NCBI GenBank assembly: GCA_963576735.1
Contig: OY755176.1
Location: forward strand, 16,043,423 to 16,107,422
Length of the DNA stretch: 64,000 nucleotides
Direction of reading: 5' to 3'
Source: Bedellia somnulentella
Taxonomy: Eukaryota > Arthropoda > Insecta > Lepidoptera > Bedelliidae
Shown: positions 1 through 13,285 of the stretch, in pieces
How positions within the stretch are numbered: position 1 is the stretch's first letter
How the letters are laid out: the number at the start of each line of letters is the position of its first letter
Program-made: the position numbers and the translations under genes
The notes under the pieces: model-generated
Seen by the model: the letters and a program-made list of their open reading frames with translations, nothing else
Databases searched by the model: none
Told to the model about the DNA's origin: nothing

Positions 1-2880
1 AAAAATCAAGCCAGAAAGTATGTTATCGTGTTAGAGTTATATCTGATCGCATGAGTCAACAAGCCTGGACTCGGGACCACTCGGGAATGCAGGAATGCCC
101 GCCTCACGACGTTTTTGTCCAGATAACTTGCAGCTGGAAATTGCCCGTATAAATATCGGCAGGTTTGATTTCCTCACGCGAAGAATTGAAGAGCGATATC
201 ATTAAGATTAAAACGTTGAAGGATTGCTTTATTTTTGCACTAGTTATAATTATCACTTTATCATTGAACAGCGCGTGACAATCAATTCGAGTAAAGATGA
301 AACTATTGCTGCAGTGATGAATATAGAATAAAGACAAAATCATAAAAGGCGCCGCAGCATATAATATTATTATGGCCCTAACACCGGAATAGGACTCTGT
401 TCTTTTACCGCTAACATATCAAGGTTGTAATCCGACCATTATACTAAAACACCAAATTTCGTCTCTTAGTTCAGCCTTGGAAACAAAACACAAATAACCC
501 AATTATATTGTCAACCAACATTATAAAATTGTTTCAACAAATTTGGGAGCGGTCACGTGACCCTACGGGAACTCGCATTAGCCCACCCTTTGTATGTGTG
601 AGTGCTCTTGACCACACAAATAGGATTGACCTAATTTGTGTGCATGTATGTGTGTCACAAGAATTGCACCCTGAGTTAACCCAGTTCACGAATAGGGAGT
701 GAAATATCACGGACATATTTCACTCTGATGGGGATCGTAAACATTAAATGATAAACATAAAGCATTTCACGCTATAATCCGACGTTGGAGGAAAAATAAT
801 AACAACGTTTTATGCCTTACTTTTTGAGATAAATGATAAAGTAATGTCAACATCATGCTCTGTCTATTATGTAGGTAAGAACAGAAGTTGGAACATGTAA
901 AAGGAAATATAAGATTTGGCTCCGTAAAGACCTAGTTTTAACTGTACTTAGATTCATAATTTGGGGAATCTTGACTTAAGTGACATCATTTATAACGAGA
1001 CGTATTTTTTCTTTCAATTCAACAGTATTTCATCATCATCATCAATAGTATTTGAAGAGATTTTGAGTGACATCTTTCAGATTTAAAAATGTTTGTAGTT
1101 TTCCAGTAAATAATGTCACTTTTATTTTAAGTAGTATTTTGTAATTAGATATATTTTTAATATCCCTTCACATCTTTACGCATTGACTGAACAAGTATTC
1201 ATCAATGAAAAATTATCATTTACATTAAACGGAGGGGTACAAAAAGGTAACGTTTGGTTTGGTAGAAATCCAAAGTTCAGCGTTAATTGATTAAGCTTAT
1301 TTTTTTATATGTAACTGTCAATTTAATAAGGGTCATTTTTTACGTAAAGACGGGTGTAGGCTAGAGTAGGGATGGCGATGTCAGCTCGAGAATGAGGGAC
1401 AACGCCTTAAATTAATTAAAAAAGCTCGGTGGTCACGAGCTAGAATGAATATACAATTCAATTGAACAAATGTTAAAGTAGAGTGGCAGATATTTTTTAA
1501 TTAATTTAATTGATTATTAACATGACGATGCTGGTATAAATGTACATATTCGTTTATTTTAATTTACTTTGTTTCCGAAATTCATTTATTTAAATATACT
1601 TTATAATAATAATAATAATTTACAAACAAGTTATAGTAGGATACAACAAAATCATAACGACGAGACAAAGGGCAGGTCGGGGTTCCATGATTGTTTTTTC
1701 TGTTTTAATTCAATAAAACGCAAGAAAACAGAGGATCGCTCGCGAAAGGATTCCAAGCATACGTCCACCAATAACATAACTTAATTTAATCTCTTCGCCC
1801 AAAACAAGGCGACTTCCCATATCTTTTAACTCGACACTACATGATACATTTTATTATATGATAAGATGTAAAGGTAACACTAGACTGTAGAAATAATTCA
1901 GATGTGCCAATTTCCACCGGCTGGCGTGTCGCGTTGCGAGAGCTACTCCGATATCATTCTGACATACATTCTCATTCACTCTAGCATTGCTTCACGGTCG
2001 CATTCTGTAGTTGGATACACCAGTAATACTAGATTTCTTTGTAAATGTTTTAGGGGTTCCGTAATAATGCACGGTTGGGAGAAAAATGGTTTTTATCGGA
2101 AGACTATGCTAAGTCAGTTCGAAATAAACTAAGACATTAAGTTTTTGGTTCATAAGGCGAGGGCCAAATAGTGGCCATCATAATTTTACCGTAACCTACC
2201 CTCAAATGGAAGGTAAAGTCAATGAATTACAAATTTCAAATTAAAAAAAGCGATAATTAGCACCCCAAAAATAAAAATACCTCATATTGAACAATTGGAA
2301 AATCAGACAAATCGGAAGTTACTTAGAGTAAATTAAAACCATTCATTAAAACTAAAGCATTTTGTGAAATACAAACTAAGCGGTTTGGTTGATAAAGCCG
2401 TATAAAATTTGGGTAAACGTGTAAAGCAAAGGATTTTGTAGGACTTCGAGAACTGATCGAGCGAAACCTTAAAATATATTAAACAGTCAAAAAGGTTATC
2501 GTTAAGCTAAAGGAAATTTATGTTACATGGAAAATTCGAAGTGAATATCCTCTAAGATACTATTGTTTCTTTAATTGGTATCTTGCATAAGTTTAGATGT
2601 GAAATTCACCTCTAAAACCAGTAACATATATGCATTTCTACTAAAGATCAATAATAAACCGTATCATCCAAGTTATTTTAAGGTTAAAAGACTCGTACAC
2701 ATATATGTATATGCTATATTATGATATATATATAATATAAATCATTTATTATCAGACAACAAGGTCCATATAATATTAGTAAACTTAGTCTATGTTAGTA
2801 ATTTACAATTTGGTAGGCAGAGGCTTTGATTTCTGATGCGCAGCCCTGAAGCGCCGGAACACTATTCCCTCACGATGATA
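1..2880. other. unassigned AT-rich sequence
   Basis: No convincing exon, RNA gene or full repeat. Only short chance frames are present. A weak GGGGTTCCGTAATAATGCAC word near 2052 recalls the AGGGTTCCGTA-type repeat. Confidence 0.5.
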
Positions 2881-2889
2881 TGATAGTAT

Positions 2890-2960
2890 GTACTATACTC
2901 ACGCCATTATATCCTATTGGGGTAGGCGAAGACAATCCATTGTCACTTTTTACTTTAAGT
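2890..2960 (-). mobile_element. L5 LINE tail fragment
   Basis: Short minus-strand match to the L5 3' end, with ACTCACGCCATTATATCCTA followed by TTGGGGTAGGC and a diverged GACAATCC segment. Confidence 0.45.
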
Positions 2961-2984
2961 ATCGCTAATAGAATTAAATATATT

Positions 2985-3042
2985 TTTTTTACTAATAAAT
3001 AAAGAATAAATAAAGAAAAGAAAAATTCCGACACAGGCATTT
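2985..3042 (-). mobile_element. S3 SINE tail fragment
   Basis: ACTAATAAATAAAGAATAAA through AAAAATTCCGACACAGGC is the inverted 3' tail of S3. Confidence 0.55.
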
Positions 3043-3087
3043 AAAAAGCAAAGTTCTCAAACAATAATTTAACATCAATATTCCTCA

Positions 3088-3314
3088 GGGCTGTAAATCC
3101 CTAGAAGGGGTAGCCAGAGCTTAGGAATTAGAAATTCCTCAGCCACTTTTGGAAATGTGAATGGGGAAAAGATGGCAAAAGTAAAGGTTGTTGGTGATGA
3201 ATCTCCAACCGCATCGCCCAAAAATCCCTTAAAAGCCCCAATACCGTTAGTCGCCTCTTACGTACACCCACCGGAAGAAATGGGGTAGTGCTATTCTAAG
3301 CCGAAACTACACAG
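3088..3314 (-). repeat. short interspersed repeat (family R1)
   Basis: R1 is the most abundant repeat here, ~230 bp. In sense direction it runs GTCGGCTTAGAATAGCACTA, CGGTATTGGGGCTTTTTAAG, GTTGGAGACCCATCACCAAC, AAAAGTGGCTGAGGAATTTC, GGGATTTATAGCCGTGAGTA and a TATGTATG tail. This copy is near full length. Confidence 0.75.
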
Positions 3315-3656
3315 CAAATCAGGGATCATTTAAAAATATCAGAGATAAAAATCAGCTACTGTTTTACAAAAACATTTGTAAAGAACAACTCTTAGAAATG
3401 CACTGAACAGGCCCTTAACACAATAAAAGGAAACCTTAACACTTAACCCTTAACACAAGAATAGTTGACGGATGACGATTACCAAGTGCCAATGTTGGTA
3501 TTTATTATTATTAGATCTAGTCTGTGTTCTCCGTCCATTTCCTGTGCGTTCTGTGAGCGAGCTATTAAAAGGATGATGCTAATTTAATTGCGAGTGAAAG
3601 ATCCTTGGATGCTTCTTAAGCTCTGCATACCTGTATTTATATTGATACATACATAC

Positions 3657-3897
3657 ATACATATACTCACGGCTATGAATCCCTTGAAGGGATAACCAGA
3701 GATAGGGAATCAGAAATTCCTCAGCCACTTTTAGAAGTTGCGTGGGGAAAAGATGGGGAAATAAAGGTTTTTGGTGATGGGTCTCCAACCGCATCGCCCA
3801 AAAATCCCTTAAAAGCTCCAATACCGTTAGTCACCTCTTACGTACACCCACCGGAAGAAATGGGGTAGTGTTATTCTATGCCGACACTACACGGCAT
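3657..3897 (-). repeat. R1 interspersed repeat
   Basis: Near full-length R1, direct repeat of the copy 350 bp away, ending in an ACATACATACATAC tail. Confidence 0.75.
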
Positions 3898-4337
3898 AGA
3901 ATAACACACTAACCCATTTCACATTTATATTGATGCCATATGTAAACTCATTTCACACATGTATGACAATTTTTTAACCAATATCGTATCGGCTTGGAAC
4001 GACGCCATACTTTTACTACGTGTACGGGACTTTTTCATTGTGTTCCCGTCAACAATAGTTTGCTGTTTCAACCTTCAAAAGTTGTTAAGTAATATTAGGG
4101 TTTATATTTATTTTCTAAATAATCCAAGTGGTAATTACATTGAAAGTAGAGCCTTGTTTTTTTGGAACTGTACGATATATGTGGTCTGAGGCTCAACATT
4201 TACGAAGATTATGATCTTAGGTAAATAATATAATATAATAAAAAAACTTAAAAAAAATATGTAATATAAAACTGGGTTATAAATTAAAGCAGTAGCACTA
4301 CCTCGTTTTCATTCTCATTAGAGTAAACGCGACTATC

Positions 4338-4472
4338 GCCCGATTTCTGAATTGAGTATTCCAGTTAAGAACAACTTAGGTATCGTTCTGTCGCATTGAA
4401 ATCTTAACAACTGAATGAGACAAAACGATACTTAAGTCGTACCCAGCTTGAATACTCAATTCAGAAATCGGT
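4338..4472. mobile_element. palindromic MITE (family M1)
   Basis: About 135 bp. CCGATTTCTGAATTGAGTAT at one end and ATACTCAATTCAGAAATCGG at the other pair nearly perfectly, with a short loop around ATTGAAATCTTAACAACTGA. A second copy lies beside APEH exon 12. Confidence 0.75.
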
Positions 4473-4619
4473 CGTATGCGTATAAGAGGTTTGCTCAGTA
4501 GTTAGCACGTAGTTAACCTCAAGACGTCCCTTCGCATTACACAATTAATTGAAATGACTTCAGAACTTAGCAAGCAAATATATTCCAAAACTTACTAACC
4601 CATTAATGGACTATGGACA

Positions 4620-5035
4620 GCTTACTTACTTATACTCAAGCCCATTATTCCCATTGGGGTAGGCAGAGACTATCGATCGCCACTTACTACGATCTTGACA
4701 AACCTGTCTTGCTTCCCTTACATTCATAATTCTTCTCATACATGCTCTTTTATTCTTCTCACTTTGGACCCCCGCCTTTATAAGAACGTTTTCTATCTGA
4801 TCTAGAAAAGCTTTACAAGGCCGTCCTCTACTAACAATTCCATCCACATTGGCTCTATATATCTCTTTCGCTACTTTATTTTCATCCATCCTCTCGCCCA
4901 GTGCCCAAACCACCTCAACATTCCTTTTTCATCTTACATACAACGTCATCTTTCAAACCTACACTTTCGCGGATCAAACTATTTCTCACTCTATCACACA
5001 AACTTGTGGACACCTTATTTGTGGACTGTTATAAA
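4620..5035 (-). pseudogene. C-terminal LINE remnant with GRGRP-type tail (family L5)
   Basis: The minus-strand frame (4913-4626) reads RMDENKVAKEIYRANVDGIV, then SRGRPCKAFLDQIENVL, ACMRRIMNVREARQVCQDRS and KWRSIVSAYPNG, and ends in a GAGTATAAGTAAGTAAG tail. This is the characteristic C-terminus of a lepidopteran LINE whose pieces recur in this window. Upstream coding sequence is missing. Confidence 0.65.
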
Positions 5036-5039
5036 AACA

Positions 5040-8000
5040 AAGTAAATGCATTTAAATATAACACTACACGAATCTCGGTTTTATTTAAGTGGATGAGAAT
5101 CGGATATAAATTTAAATGACCCTTAACATCAAAAGATTTCAATCGAATTAAAGAACAGTTACTTTATAAGAGTTTTATTGAAAAGTCCAAATAAGGCGAC
5201 TAATACAGTTGGCCGAATGAAGCAGTTAATAAAGTGTATTATTGAAGCGCCAATCAGCATCGCTAGTACGAGTGACCTTTTAACTAGATATCGCGTGGTA
5301 TAAAACGGCTATCTCTTTCGCACTTCCTTAGCATCGTATACCGCCATCTCGTTCTAACCGATATCGTGCCGATAATATAGCGCTGGTACTAAATATCCAG
5401 AAGCCAACGATGGTCCCGATAAAACTTGTTTTGTCGTCCGTATATGGTCATGTTTTAGGTTAAGCTGTAGTTAATCATAGTAATTCAGTTGATACTCATC
5501 TTTGTTTTGATGTTTACTGACAGATTATAATCGCGAAATAATTATTAACGGATTTGATATTAAGTGTGTTTTTTCTTGAAATTGAAAGCCATTAAGAAAG
5601 TGCGTATTAAGGACGTGAATAAATCAGAGTATTTTTAAATTAATTACTCATTCATGCCATATATCCTTGAAAAGGCTTTTTGAGGTACTATTTCTGAACA
5701 CTATGTGACATTATTGCTCTGAGTACCCACGCTTAGCTTCGACATTGTACATGTACATTGTACAAAATATATAGGCATACATACGACACAAATGAGAACA
5801 CTTCAAAACCACTTACTATGTGGCTGAGGTGGCTGGTTGAAAACACCACAATCTCTTTTACATCTACATTGCTTTACTATTACTTTTACTTCTAGCTTCC
5901 TTTCAAATAACCCACCTTGTCTCAAAACATACTAAATGAAAACAGCAAGGCTCAATTTACAACATAGATAAATTGAAAATTACTTTAAAGTTCAATAGTA
6001 AGTTTGATTATTCGCTATTCAAATAATTGAAAAATAAATGTTTTATTATCAGACAAACAAGTCAATTTTTTTTCCATTCCATTAACAATTTTCTTACTTC
6101 TCGTTGATTTTGCTTCAATTTTCAAAACGGAGGTGTTGTTGACAAAATATTGTTAGTCACAACACAAGTATTTCACACCGATGCAGCGACTTTTAAGTCT
6201 AGCAAGCTCGATTTAAACTTTCACCCTCTAAAGTAACTATGCCATATACTTATACTCACTACATCGAGTTCGTATGTTCGTTGGAGGTAATCTCTTACTT
6301 AACCGATTTTGCTTAATATTTACATAGTCAAATTTAGTAATAGGATGATATAAGTAGAAAGTAATAGGATGTAGTTAAAATCCCACTGCAATGCTACCTT
6401 AAATATTTTTTCTGTATTTATCTGCAATTTTCCAATAAATGAGTAAATAATTAAATGTCTCTATCCTCATTTCCCGTAATAAAATAGCAGATCAATTTAC
6501 TACTTATATTCTTGTCACCTCTTACATTTTATCACCATTAGATCAACCAGCTAATATCAGACTTACTGCAACAGTGAAAGGCAAGCCGGGCAGTAAAAGT
6601 TTTTATTCTAGCGTATTTTTTAAAAATAACTAGCTTATAAAGCGACTAAAAAGTAACTTCCACGAGCAGCGCTATGATTTAATGAGGAAATCTGGAAACG
6701 TCTGTGTACCGAGTGGTAAAGTTACGAGCTTTTTGCAGCATTTGTCTTTAAAGCTATTCCAAGTTGGCTCGTTATTGTTTTATGTTGGTTTAATTTCAAA
6801 TTTGCCATATAAATTTCCGGGCTTGCTTTACCCTTAATAAAGTAGGCACTATTATTATATGAATGATTAATACTAAGTTTTATTTAAAATATTATTTGTG
6901 GTCGCACTACAGGTTTACTAATTGAAATATTAACTGCTTGGATTTTATGAGAACAGTTTAAAAATTATATTTCACCCTCTAAACCTTTCACCCTTTAAAC
7001 CTCCATTTTAAGCATGGCTAAAAAAGATGATTATAGAACAAAGAAACTTGATTCTTCTAAAACTCTTAGCAACCGATACTCTCATCTATCAGCATCCCTC
7101 CGAAACTAGATACATCTCATAGTTGACAAATCGGAGGTACTTAAGTAGGTAATATCGGAGAAATCCTTTCCGAAGCTCGTCTGAGACGTATATCGAGTGG
7201 GGCTTACGTCTCCGATTCCTGTCTACCTTCGATATGTGAAATGTAATTTCAAATGCGCCTGAGGAAATGTCTGCATTTTATAATGATTCAAAACCTGCAC
7301 AGTACACGATCATGTAATGAGGACTAAATTTTGATTAGCCATTTCATCTAAGTGTGTCCATCTATTATTTTATTTTTAAATTTCTATGTCGTAACATAAC
7401 GTAAGTAATGGATTATTTGTTGTGTTCATAGTTTCCTGATCATGGATTGAGGAAAAAAAGTAGAATCGGCAAGAGCAATCGTTCAGCTGGATCAGACTAC
7501 TAAAAATCTCACAAATTCCTACAAAAATGCAATTTTTCGTTTGCGTTGTTTTTTTTTTTCAGAACTCTACCTAACGTCTTTTACATGTTATAATAACGTA
7601 ACGGGAATACAATAGTTTTATATAGGTGTCTTACTAACTGATAAGTAGGAATAGGATATTAAGATTAAAAGCTTAGTTTTATCCGTCCAATTTATTTTAA
7701 ATTCAATATCTTTAAACTGTACATGTATAAAACATGACTACCGATATCCTTTTCACGATCTTCTACTACACTTAGTTTACATACTTCTTTATCGACGGAA
7801 ATGATAAAACTTATTACAATAAAGGAAGCCTACTGTGTTCCGTTTCTAATATTTCTTTATTGTCCCCATTGTGATTCGGACCGTACCTGTGTTGGCGCCA
7901 ACTCAGTCATTCCGTATTGGCTGGCTAGTGTTCCAATGTTAGAATTACAATCTATTGGGTGTTAAATACTCATTATGAATCCAACAGCGTACTCTGGAAT

Positions 8001-10030
8001 TGTGTTTTCAAATGATTAATTAGTCATTTCTTTCGAATCTGGTAACTGCATACAGAGTGGTAACTGTTATGTGAATTTAACGTAGGAGTGATTTTTGCAG
8101 GTTTCTTTTAGAGCATGGCACTTTTCTAGCACCTGTCTCTTACATTTCGATAACCGTTAGAGAGTTTTAAGTTGCTTACAGATTGTAAATATTGTTCTCT
8201 AAATTTTGTTTATTAGTTTAGCAGGCCGATCAAAAACAGCTTCCTATCCAGCTAGTACGTTGAAGAAATCTAAAAACAACAAAATATGTGTTTTTTTTTA
8301 AATTACAAACATGTAAAAGGAGAAAAATTCACGTATTGAATTAAACGTACGAACATTATCATATTTTATACTTGCTAGCTAATAAGTTTTTGTATAAATA
8401 CGTTAGAAAGTCCTTTTTCGGCATGAAAAATAACAAGTATCTTATACAACAATCTCACAGGTAAAACCGCGGGTCACAAGTTTTGTAGTAAAATTCGTGG
8501 CAAAAAGCGGCAACGTACCGATACAATAGAACATGAAAATGGCAAAAACGCTTTCGAATTTCCGTCCGTCTTTATAAATATATGTTTGGGTCGGGTCTAG
8601 CCTTACATCGGTAAGTAAGCTCGATACCACCCCAGGATATACCCTCAAATAAAAGGGTGACTACATATTCGACCCCACCCTACTTAGCTAATGTGATTGG
8701 AATTTTCTTGTATCGTTTAAATATTATAATAGCTTTCTTTGTGAGTTGGTAACATATGAAAATTCCTCGATATCAAACCAGGTTAACGAACTATTCACAT
8801 TGGTTATTGTCAATTTATTACAAAAGTACAAAATTCTATGGAGAAGCATGTAAGTTAAATTAAAATATAATACTTTTGTTTCGAGGGTAAAATTACTTGC
8901 TTTATTACATCAAGAACCAATAACATTTGTATTAATAAATAAATTATTCGTGCAATTCTATATGTTTTAATTAGTATTCAGAATAAACATTTTTTTTACG
9001 AATAATAAATATGAATGTTACTGTCTCTCCCCTTGTTTCTATTGCCAACGTGGTAAATTAATCAAGGCATTTATATTTATTCTTTAACTGAACCATCGTC
9101 AATCAGTTCTAATGTATAATATTAATTAAATGAATAGTAGTTCCATCTCACTTTCCAAAGTAATTATTTCATAAACATATCGAGTAACAACAAGACAGCT
9201 ATAAAAGAGTGACCTGGTTACAATTATTGTTTGATGACATAGTTTAATTGCTCCCGCAAATTTTATATTACGTCATTCGGCCACATTCACACGCTTCAAG
9301 GTTTGAAGACAAAGCAACTTAATATTCGGTAGAATTATTAAAACTCGCGTGCTTCTGAACCATAATTTAGCTTAATAAAATATGTCAATTTACAATGATC
9401 GTAATAAATTACTGTTTTTTTTTTGGGCTGGCTAACTCATTTGTAAATTTTATTAATGATTTAGATGTTCGAGACAACAACGTCGGCGAACCAAATTTAG
9501 AGATTTTCTTTTAGTAAATTTTAATATTCTGATATTATAAATATTGTTCTTTGTGTAAATAAATAGTGATATAACAATAGAAAATATTTCATAAACGGTA
9601 TTATTTTATTGAAAATAAAAACGGTTTATCATATAAATTCAATTATGAATGTATAAGTAAATTGATTAATTTTAAAACGTTATAGAACAATAAAAACTCC
9701 ACATGAGCAATAGATCAGTAATTGTGATGCATGTCAGGTATTGAAGCCTATTATGGGGTTGTTCACGTGGTCACCTCACTTGTCAGTACATACATGGTTG
9801 CTTTGTTCTGCTCGAGTGACCAGAGTAGGATGGAGGGTAATTGTAGGGCTATTGTTTATTCGTGCAATATAATATTCCGATCCAATATTTCTTAACTAAT
9901 CAAAATACTTGTTGGAAACATTGGCTTTGAATATCCTTTCTCAGTTCCTCCTAACCTTTTTGTTTTGAAGAACTACTAGTTCTCAAGGCCGGCCAAAGGC
10001 TAAAGCTTGTATAGCCACCGATAATTCAAA
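5040..10030. other. unassigned AT-rich sequence
   Basis: No gene recognised. Slightly GC-richer islands at about 5270-5420, 7110-7240 and 8440-8640 stand out from the AT-rich background. They have no splice-linked frame I can identify. Confidence 0.45.
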
Positions 10031-10044
10031 AAATATTTCAATGA

Positions 10045-10145
10045 TAATATAAGGAGAGGACGACCACAGAGGAAACATTAAATAAAATAGACAATGTGCT
10101 AAAAAAGCTAAAGAGGTTTCTGGGTTTACCAGAATCATACAAGTG
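10045..10145 (+). mobile_element. degenerate L5 LINE fragment
   Basis: The plus strand contains AGGAGAGGACGACCACAGAG (a GRGRP-type codon string), then AAAATAGACAATGTGCTAAA, corresponding to the RGRP...KIDNVLKK part of the L5 C-terminus. Heavily decayed. Confidence 0.4.
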
Positions 10146-11084
10146 GTGACGTATATTCATTGCTTCCGATTTAGGTAGGTATATGCATGTAATATGTAAT
10201 CCAAGATTCGGTAGACTAATCTTCATCATCAGCGAACCTTTCCAATGATGCGACAAGAAATGCCATAGTGTTTCATCATCTACGATATTCATGAGAAGAG
10301 AAGTAATGTGTTATTCTTAGCTAACGTAACAGATATTTCGTACTGCAACTAAACTTTTTGTAGAGCACAGGGTAGTATATATATGATAAACGCTAAGGAT
10401 ATAGTCATGAAATTGTATGAGTTGCTTAGGGCATCTAGGATTAAAAAATATTGTAGATGTAAAAATTTTAGGATATTCTGTTCTTTTTATCTTCTACGAA
10501 AATTCAAAAATAATTCATTTTTTATTATGAACTAATTCAAATAAAACATACATTTCATTCCACTTTCATTCAATTCCCATTCAAATATTTTAAATAGTCC
10601 ATCATACACATTTTATGAAAGGCTCAGTTTTTTTTTTAAATTTTGCATTACACGGAATAAAATGTGAAAAAATGTGCTTATTTTTGTAAAAAAAAAATGT
10701 ATGTACATATGAGTTCAGCATATTATTCAATATAATATTTTACTTCTCTATATTATAAATAAGTTGAAACTACTATAACAGTGCCCAATTCACATTCCCT
10801 AAGCTCTTGCCGGGAATATCCACGTGAGGCACATAACTTTCCGCAACACAACATTAAATTTTCTTTTTGTACGGAAATCTTTTGCAAATCTTAGTATACG
10901 ACGCAACGGAGAATAACAGCAATTTATTGTAGCCCACTTAGGTTGTCTGTTACACTTAGCTAAGCCGCCTAGGGTATTGTCCAGATTTAAATTCACCTTT
11001 ACAAACCTCAGCTAAACCTAAAACCTTTCAATTCTAGCTTTCACCAAAACAATAAGAAAATTATCAATAAGAGTGCATGCTTAC

Positions 11085-11231
11085 CTCCGCGATAATCCGA
11101 TAGAAATAGTTTTTACTAATTTCACTACACGTTTTTATAGAAAAAGCGTCGATTTAGTTAATACACTAGATAAAATTCACTATAAAAACCAAATATACGT
11201 TCACACACCACACTCACGGAAAGAGGACTGA
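11085..11231 (-). promoter_or_regulatory. candidate TATA-less promoter with non-coding first exon
   Basis: On the minus strand a TCAGTC initiator (A at about 11229) is followed at +28 to +33 by GAACGT, close to the arthropod downstream promoter element. The next 145 nt are rich in GTG/AGTG words, as insect 5' UTRs often are, and end in GCGGAG followed by a strong GTAAGC donor at 11084-11079. No TATA box is seen upstream. This is the pattern of a first, untranslated exon of a gene running toward position 1, but I recognise no coding exon of that gene in 1-11079. Inference only. Confidence 0.35.
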
Positions 11232-11837
11232 AGAGAACGCCTGCCCTCCCGCGAGAGGGCTCTACCATCGAATCAGGCTGAGGGTTCTCTGTATCCAACT
11301 TCCAAGTATAAACAAGAATCGATCCGCAGCGAGTATACATTGTCTGTTTTGCAAGCGCTCAAAATTGTGTTCTCTTTAGCGAAGCAGCAATGTATGTAAA
11401 TGCGTTTAATATTATTGTTTTTCTGGTAATCGGATTAATATTTTCCAAAGAGAGGTCGGCGACATCAAGTTTGAACGGAGTGTTTTGTGAATGTTATTAT
11501 TTATTCGGGAAAAGCTGTATCTTACAGCAGTTGTCTAATCTAATCTCTAAGTCTCTATTGAAGTAACTTTGCCAACATAAACAAATGTTTTGCAAGGAAC
11601 TCACTTAGGCCCAGGGTTTAGCTCGTGTAGATTTATATCACTGTAAAAACTTGCAAGACAGTATTCTAAAGTTTTTTTATGATAATTTCGGTGTGATTAA
11701 AAAATAATGTTTCTTTTTTATTAGAAGCAACTTTAATACACAACTTAGTCTATGTAACTTAGTATATGAGTCTATTTCAGAATTTAGTTTAAATTTCTAA
11801 CACTTCAATTATTGATATTTTATATGCAGACATATAC

Positions 11838-11965
11838 TCAGAGGTATAAATCTCAAAATAGGGTATCGAGGGCGACAGAATTAGAAATTACTCATCCATT
11901 TTTGATCGTGAAATTAAGTTGGTAATGGGTCTGCACTCCAGCCACATTGGCATGAACTTTTACTG
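11838..11965 (-). repeat. R1 repeat, strongly diverged
   Basis: Only the tail-proximal part is recognisable (TACTCAGAGGTATAAATCTC, TTAGAAATTACTCATCCATT). Confidence 0.4.
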
Positions 11966-12301
11966 CAATTTGATGCAAAAAAATCACCAATTTTCTTGTC
12001 ACATATTTTCAATTAACCTACTTCTTTATTGATCCGTGAACAACAACAACAACATTCTGGAATAATATTCAAATCCATTTTAACATGCGTCTTTCGAAAT
12101 TTATAAACACTATTTGCATCTACAATACATATCTCGTGTAGTGTTGTTTCATCAACATTAGTATAATTAGTATTAAATAATTATAATTTTTAATTTTTGT
12201 ATTGGATTATAAATGTATAATTTTATTGTTTTTCTAAATTGTTTAAAACTTATTTTATTTTGTTTGTATTAATCTAAAATTTGACACTCAACACACCATA
12301 C

Positions 12302-12327
12302 CACACACACACACACACACACACACT
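12302..12327 (+). repeat. (CA)n microsatellite
   Basis: About 12-13 CA units followed by CACACACTCG-like words. Confidence 0.85.
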
Positions 12328-13205
12328 ATTTACACACACTCGCTCATTCATACATTTACACAAAGAGAGGATCACAAAAACCGTAATCACACATTAATAG
12401 ATGGTTCATTTTTGTTTTTTCCTTGATATTTAAGTTCTTATATAAATATTTGTCTAAATTTTGCCTGTAAATTTTTATTTGGATTCTTTTTATTGTTATA
12501 ATTTTGAAAATTGTTAATTTGTAAGTTAATTTATCTTAATTAATTTTGTATTTTTATTTTTATTGCTTTTTTTAGAGATTTTATCATAAATCTTTTATAT
12601 TTTCAATTCTTTATGTAAAAATGAGTTACCTTAAATTCTGATGGAAACCAGAAACGAAAGCTGCAACCTGAGATACAGGCGATCAGCCTAGTTCAGGTGC
12701 AGTAGACCATAATTGAAAACTGATGTACCTTTTTACTGAATGAAGAATTTAGATTTTGATTTGATTGATTTTTGATATAAGTATAAACTTTTATGTACCT
12801 TTTAAGAATTATGCGTCGTATGCATATGTGTGCTTACAAATTGAGTCTGGAGTTTAGTTTAAACTAATTTAATCTGATAACAGCTGGGTACGAAGGACCT
12901 TAGGATTAGTCAAATGTAACCATAAGTAGTATTTTTTCAGTTTATCGTTAAAATAAATAAATATCAGATTTAAAAAAATATTTGCCAGTTTGGCACACAA
13001 TAGAACCACCCATTTTCATCCCGTGCCTGGCGTAAATAACAAGCGTACGAGGAGGCTTTTAAGTTTCTTTCGATATTTTCGTACTCTCCGATGTTAAAGG
13101 GAAAATTTCGTTGTTCATTGTTGGATGTTCTTATGATAGATATGATTTATACGGATTCTTAAAATTACGTTAATGATATAACATATCCACATATATATTA
13201 TTTCC

Positions 13206-13285
13206 CGCCTGTGTCGAAATTTTTCTTTCCTTTATTTATTATTAATAATCCCCACATGAGGTTTTCATGAACAAAAAAGATTTAA
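13206..13285 (+). mobile_element. S3 SINE tail fragment
   Basis: CGCCTGTGTCGAAATTTTTC to ATGAGGTTTTCATGAACAAA; the 5' part is missing. Confidence 0.6.

Noticed and set aside
5295..5345. TATA-box promoter (GGTATAAAACGGC)
   Set aside because: No initiator at the expected distance and no exon or frame downstream.
7110..7240. possible Arg/Lys-rich exon on the minus strand (GVDRNRRRKPHS-like reading)
   Set aside because: No good acceptor/donor pair and no homology recognised; may be conserved non-coding or chance.
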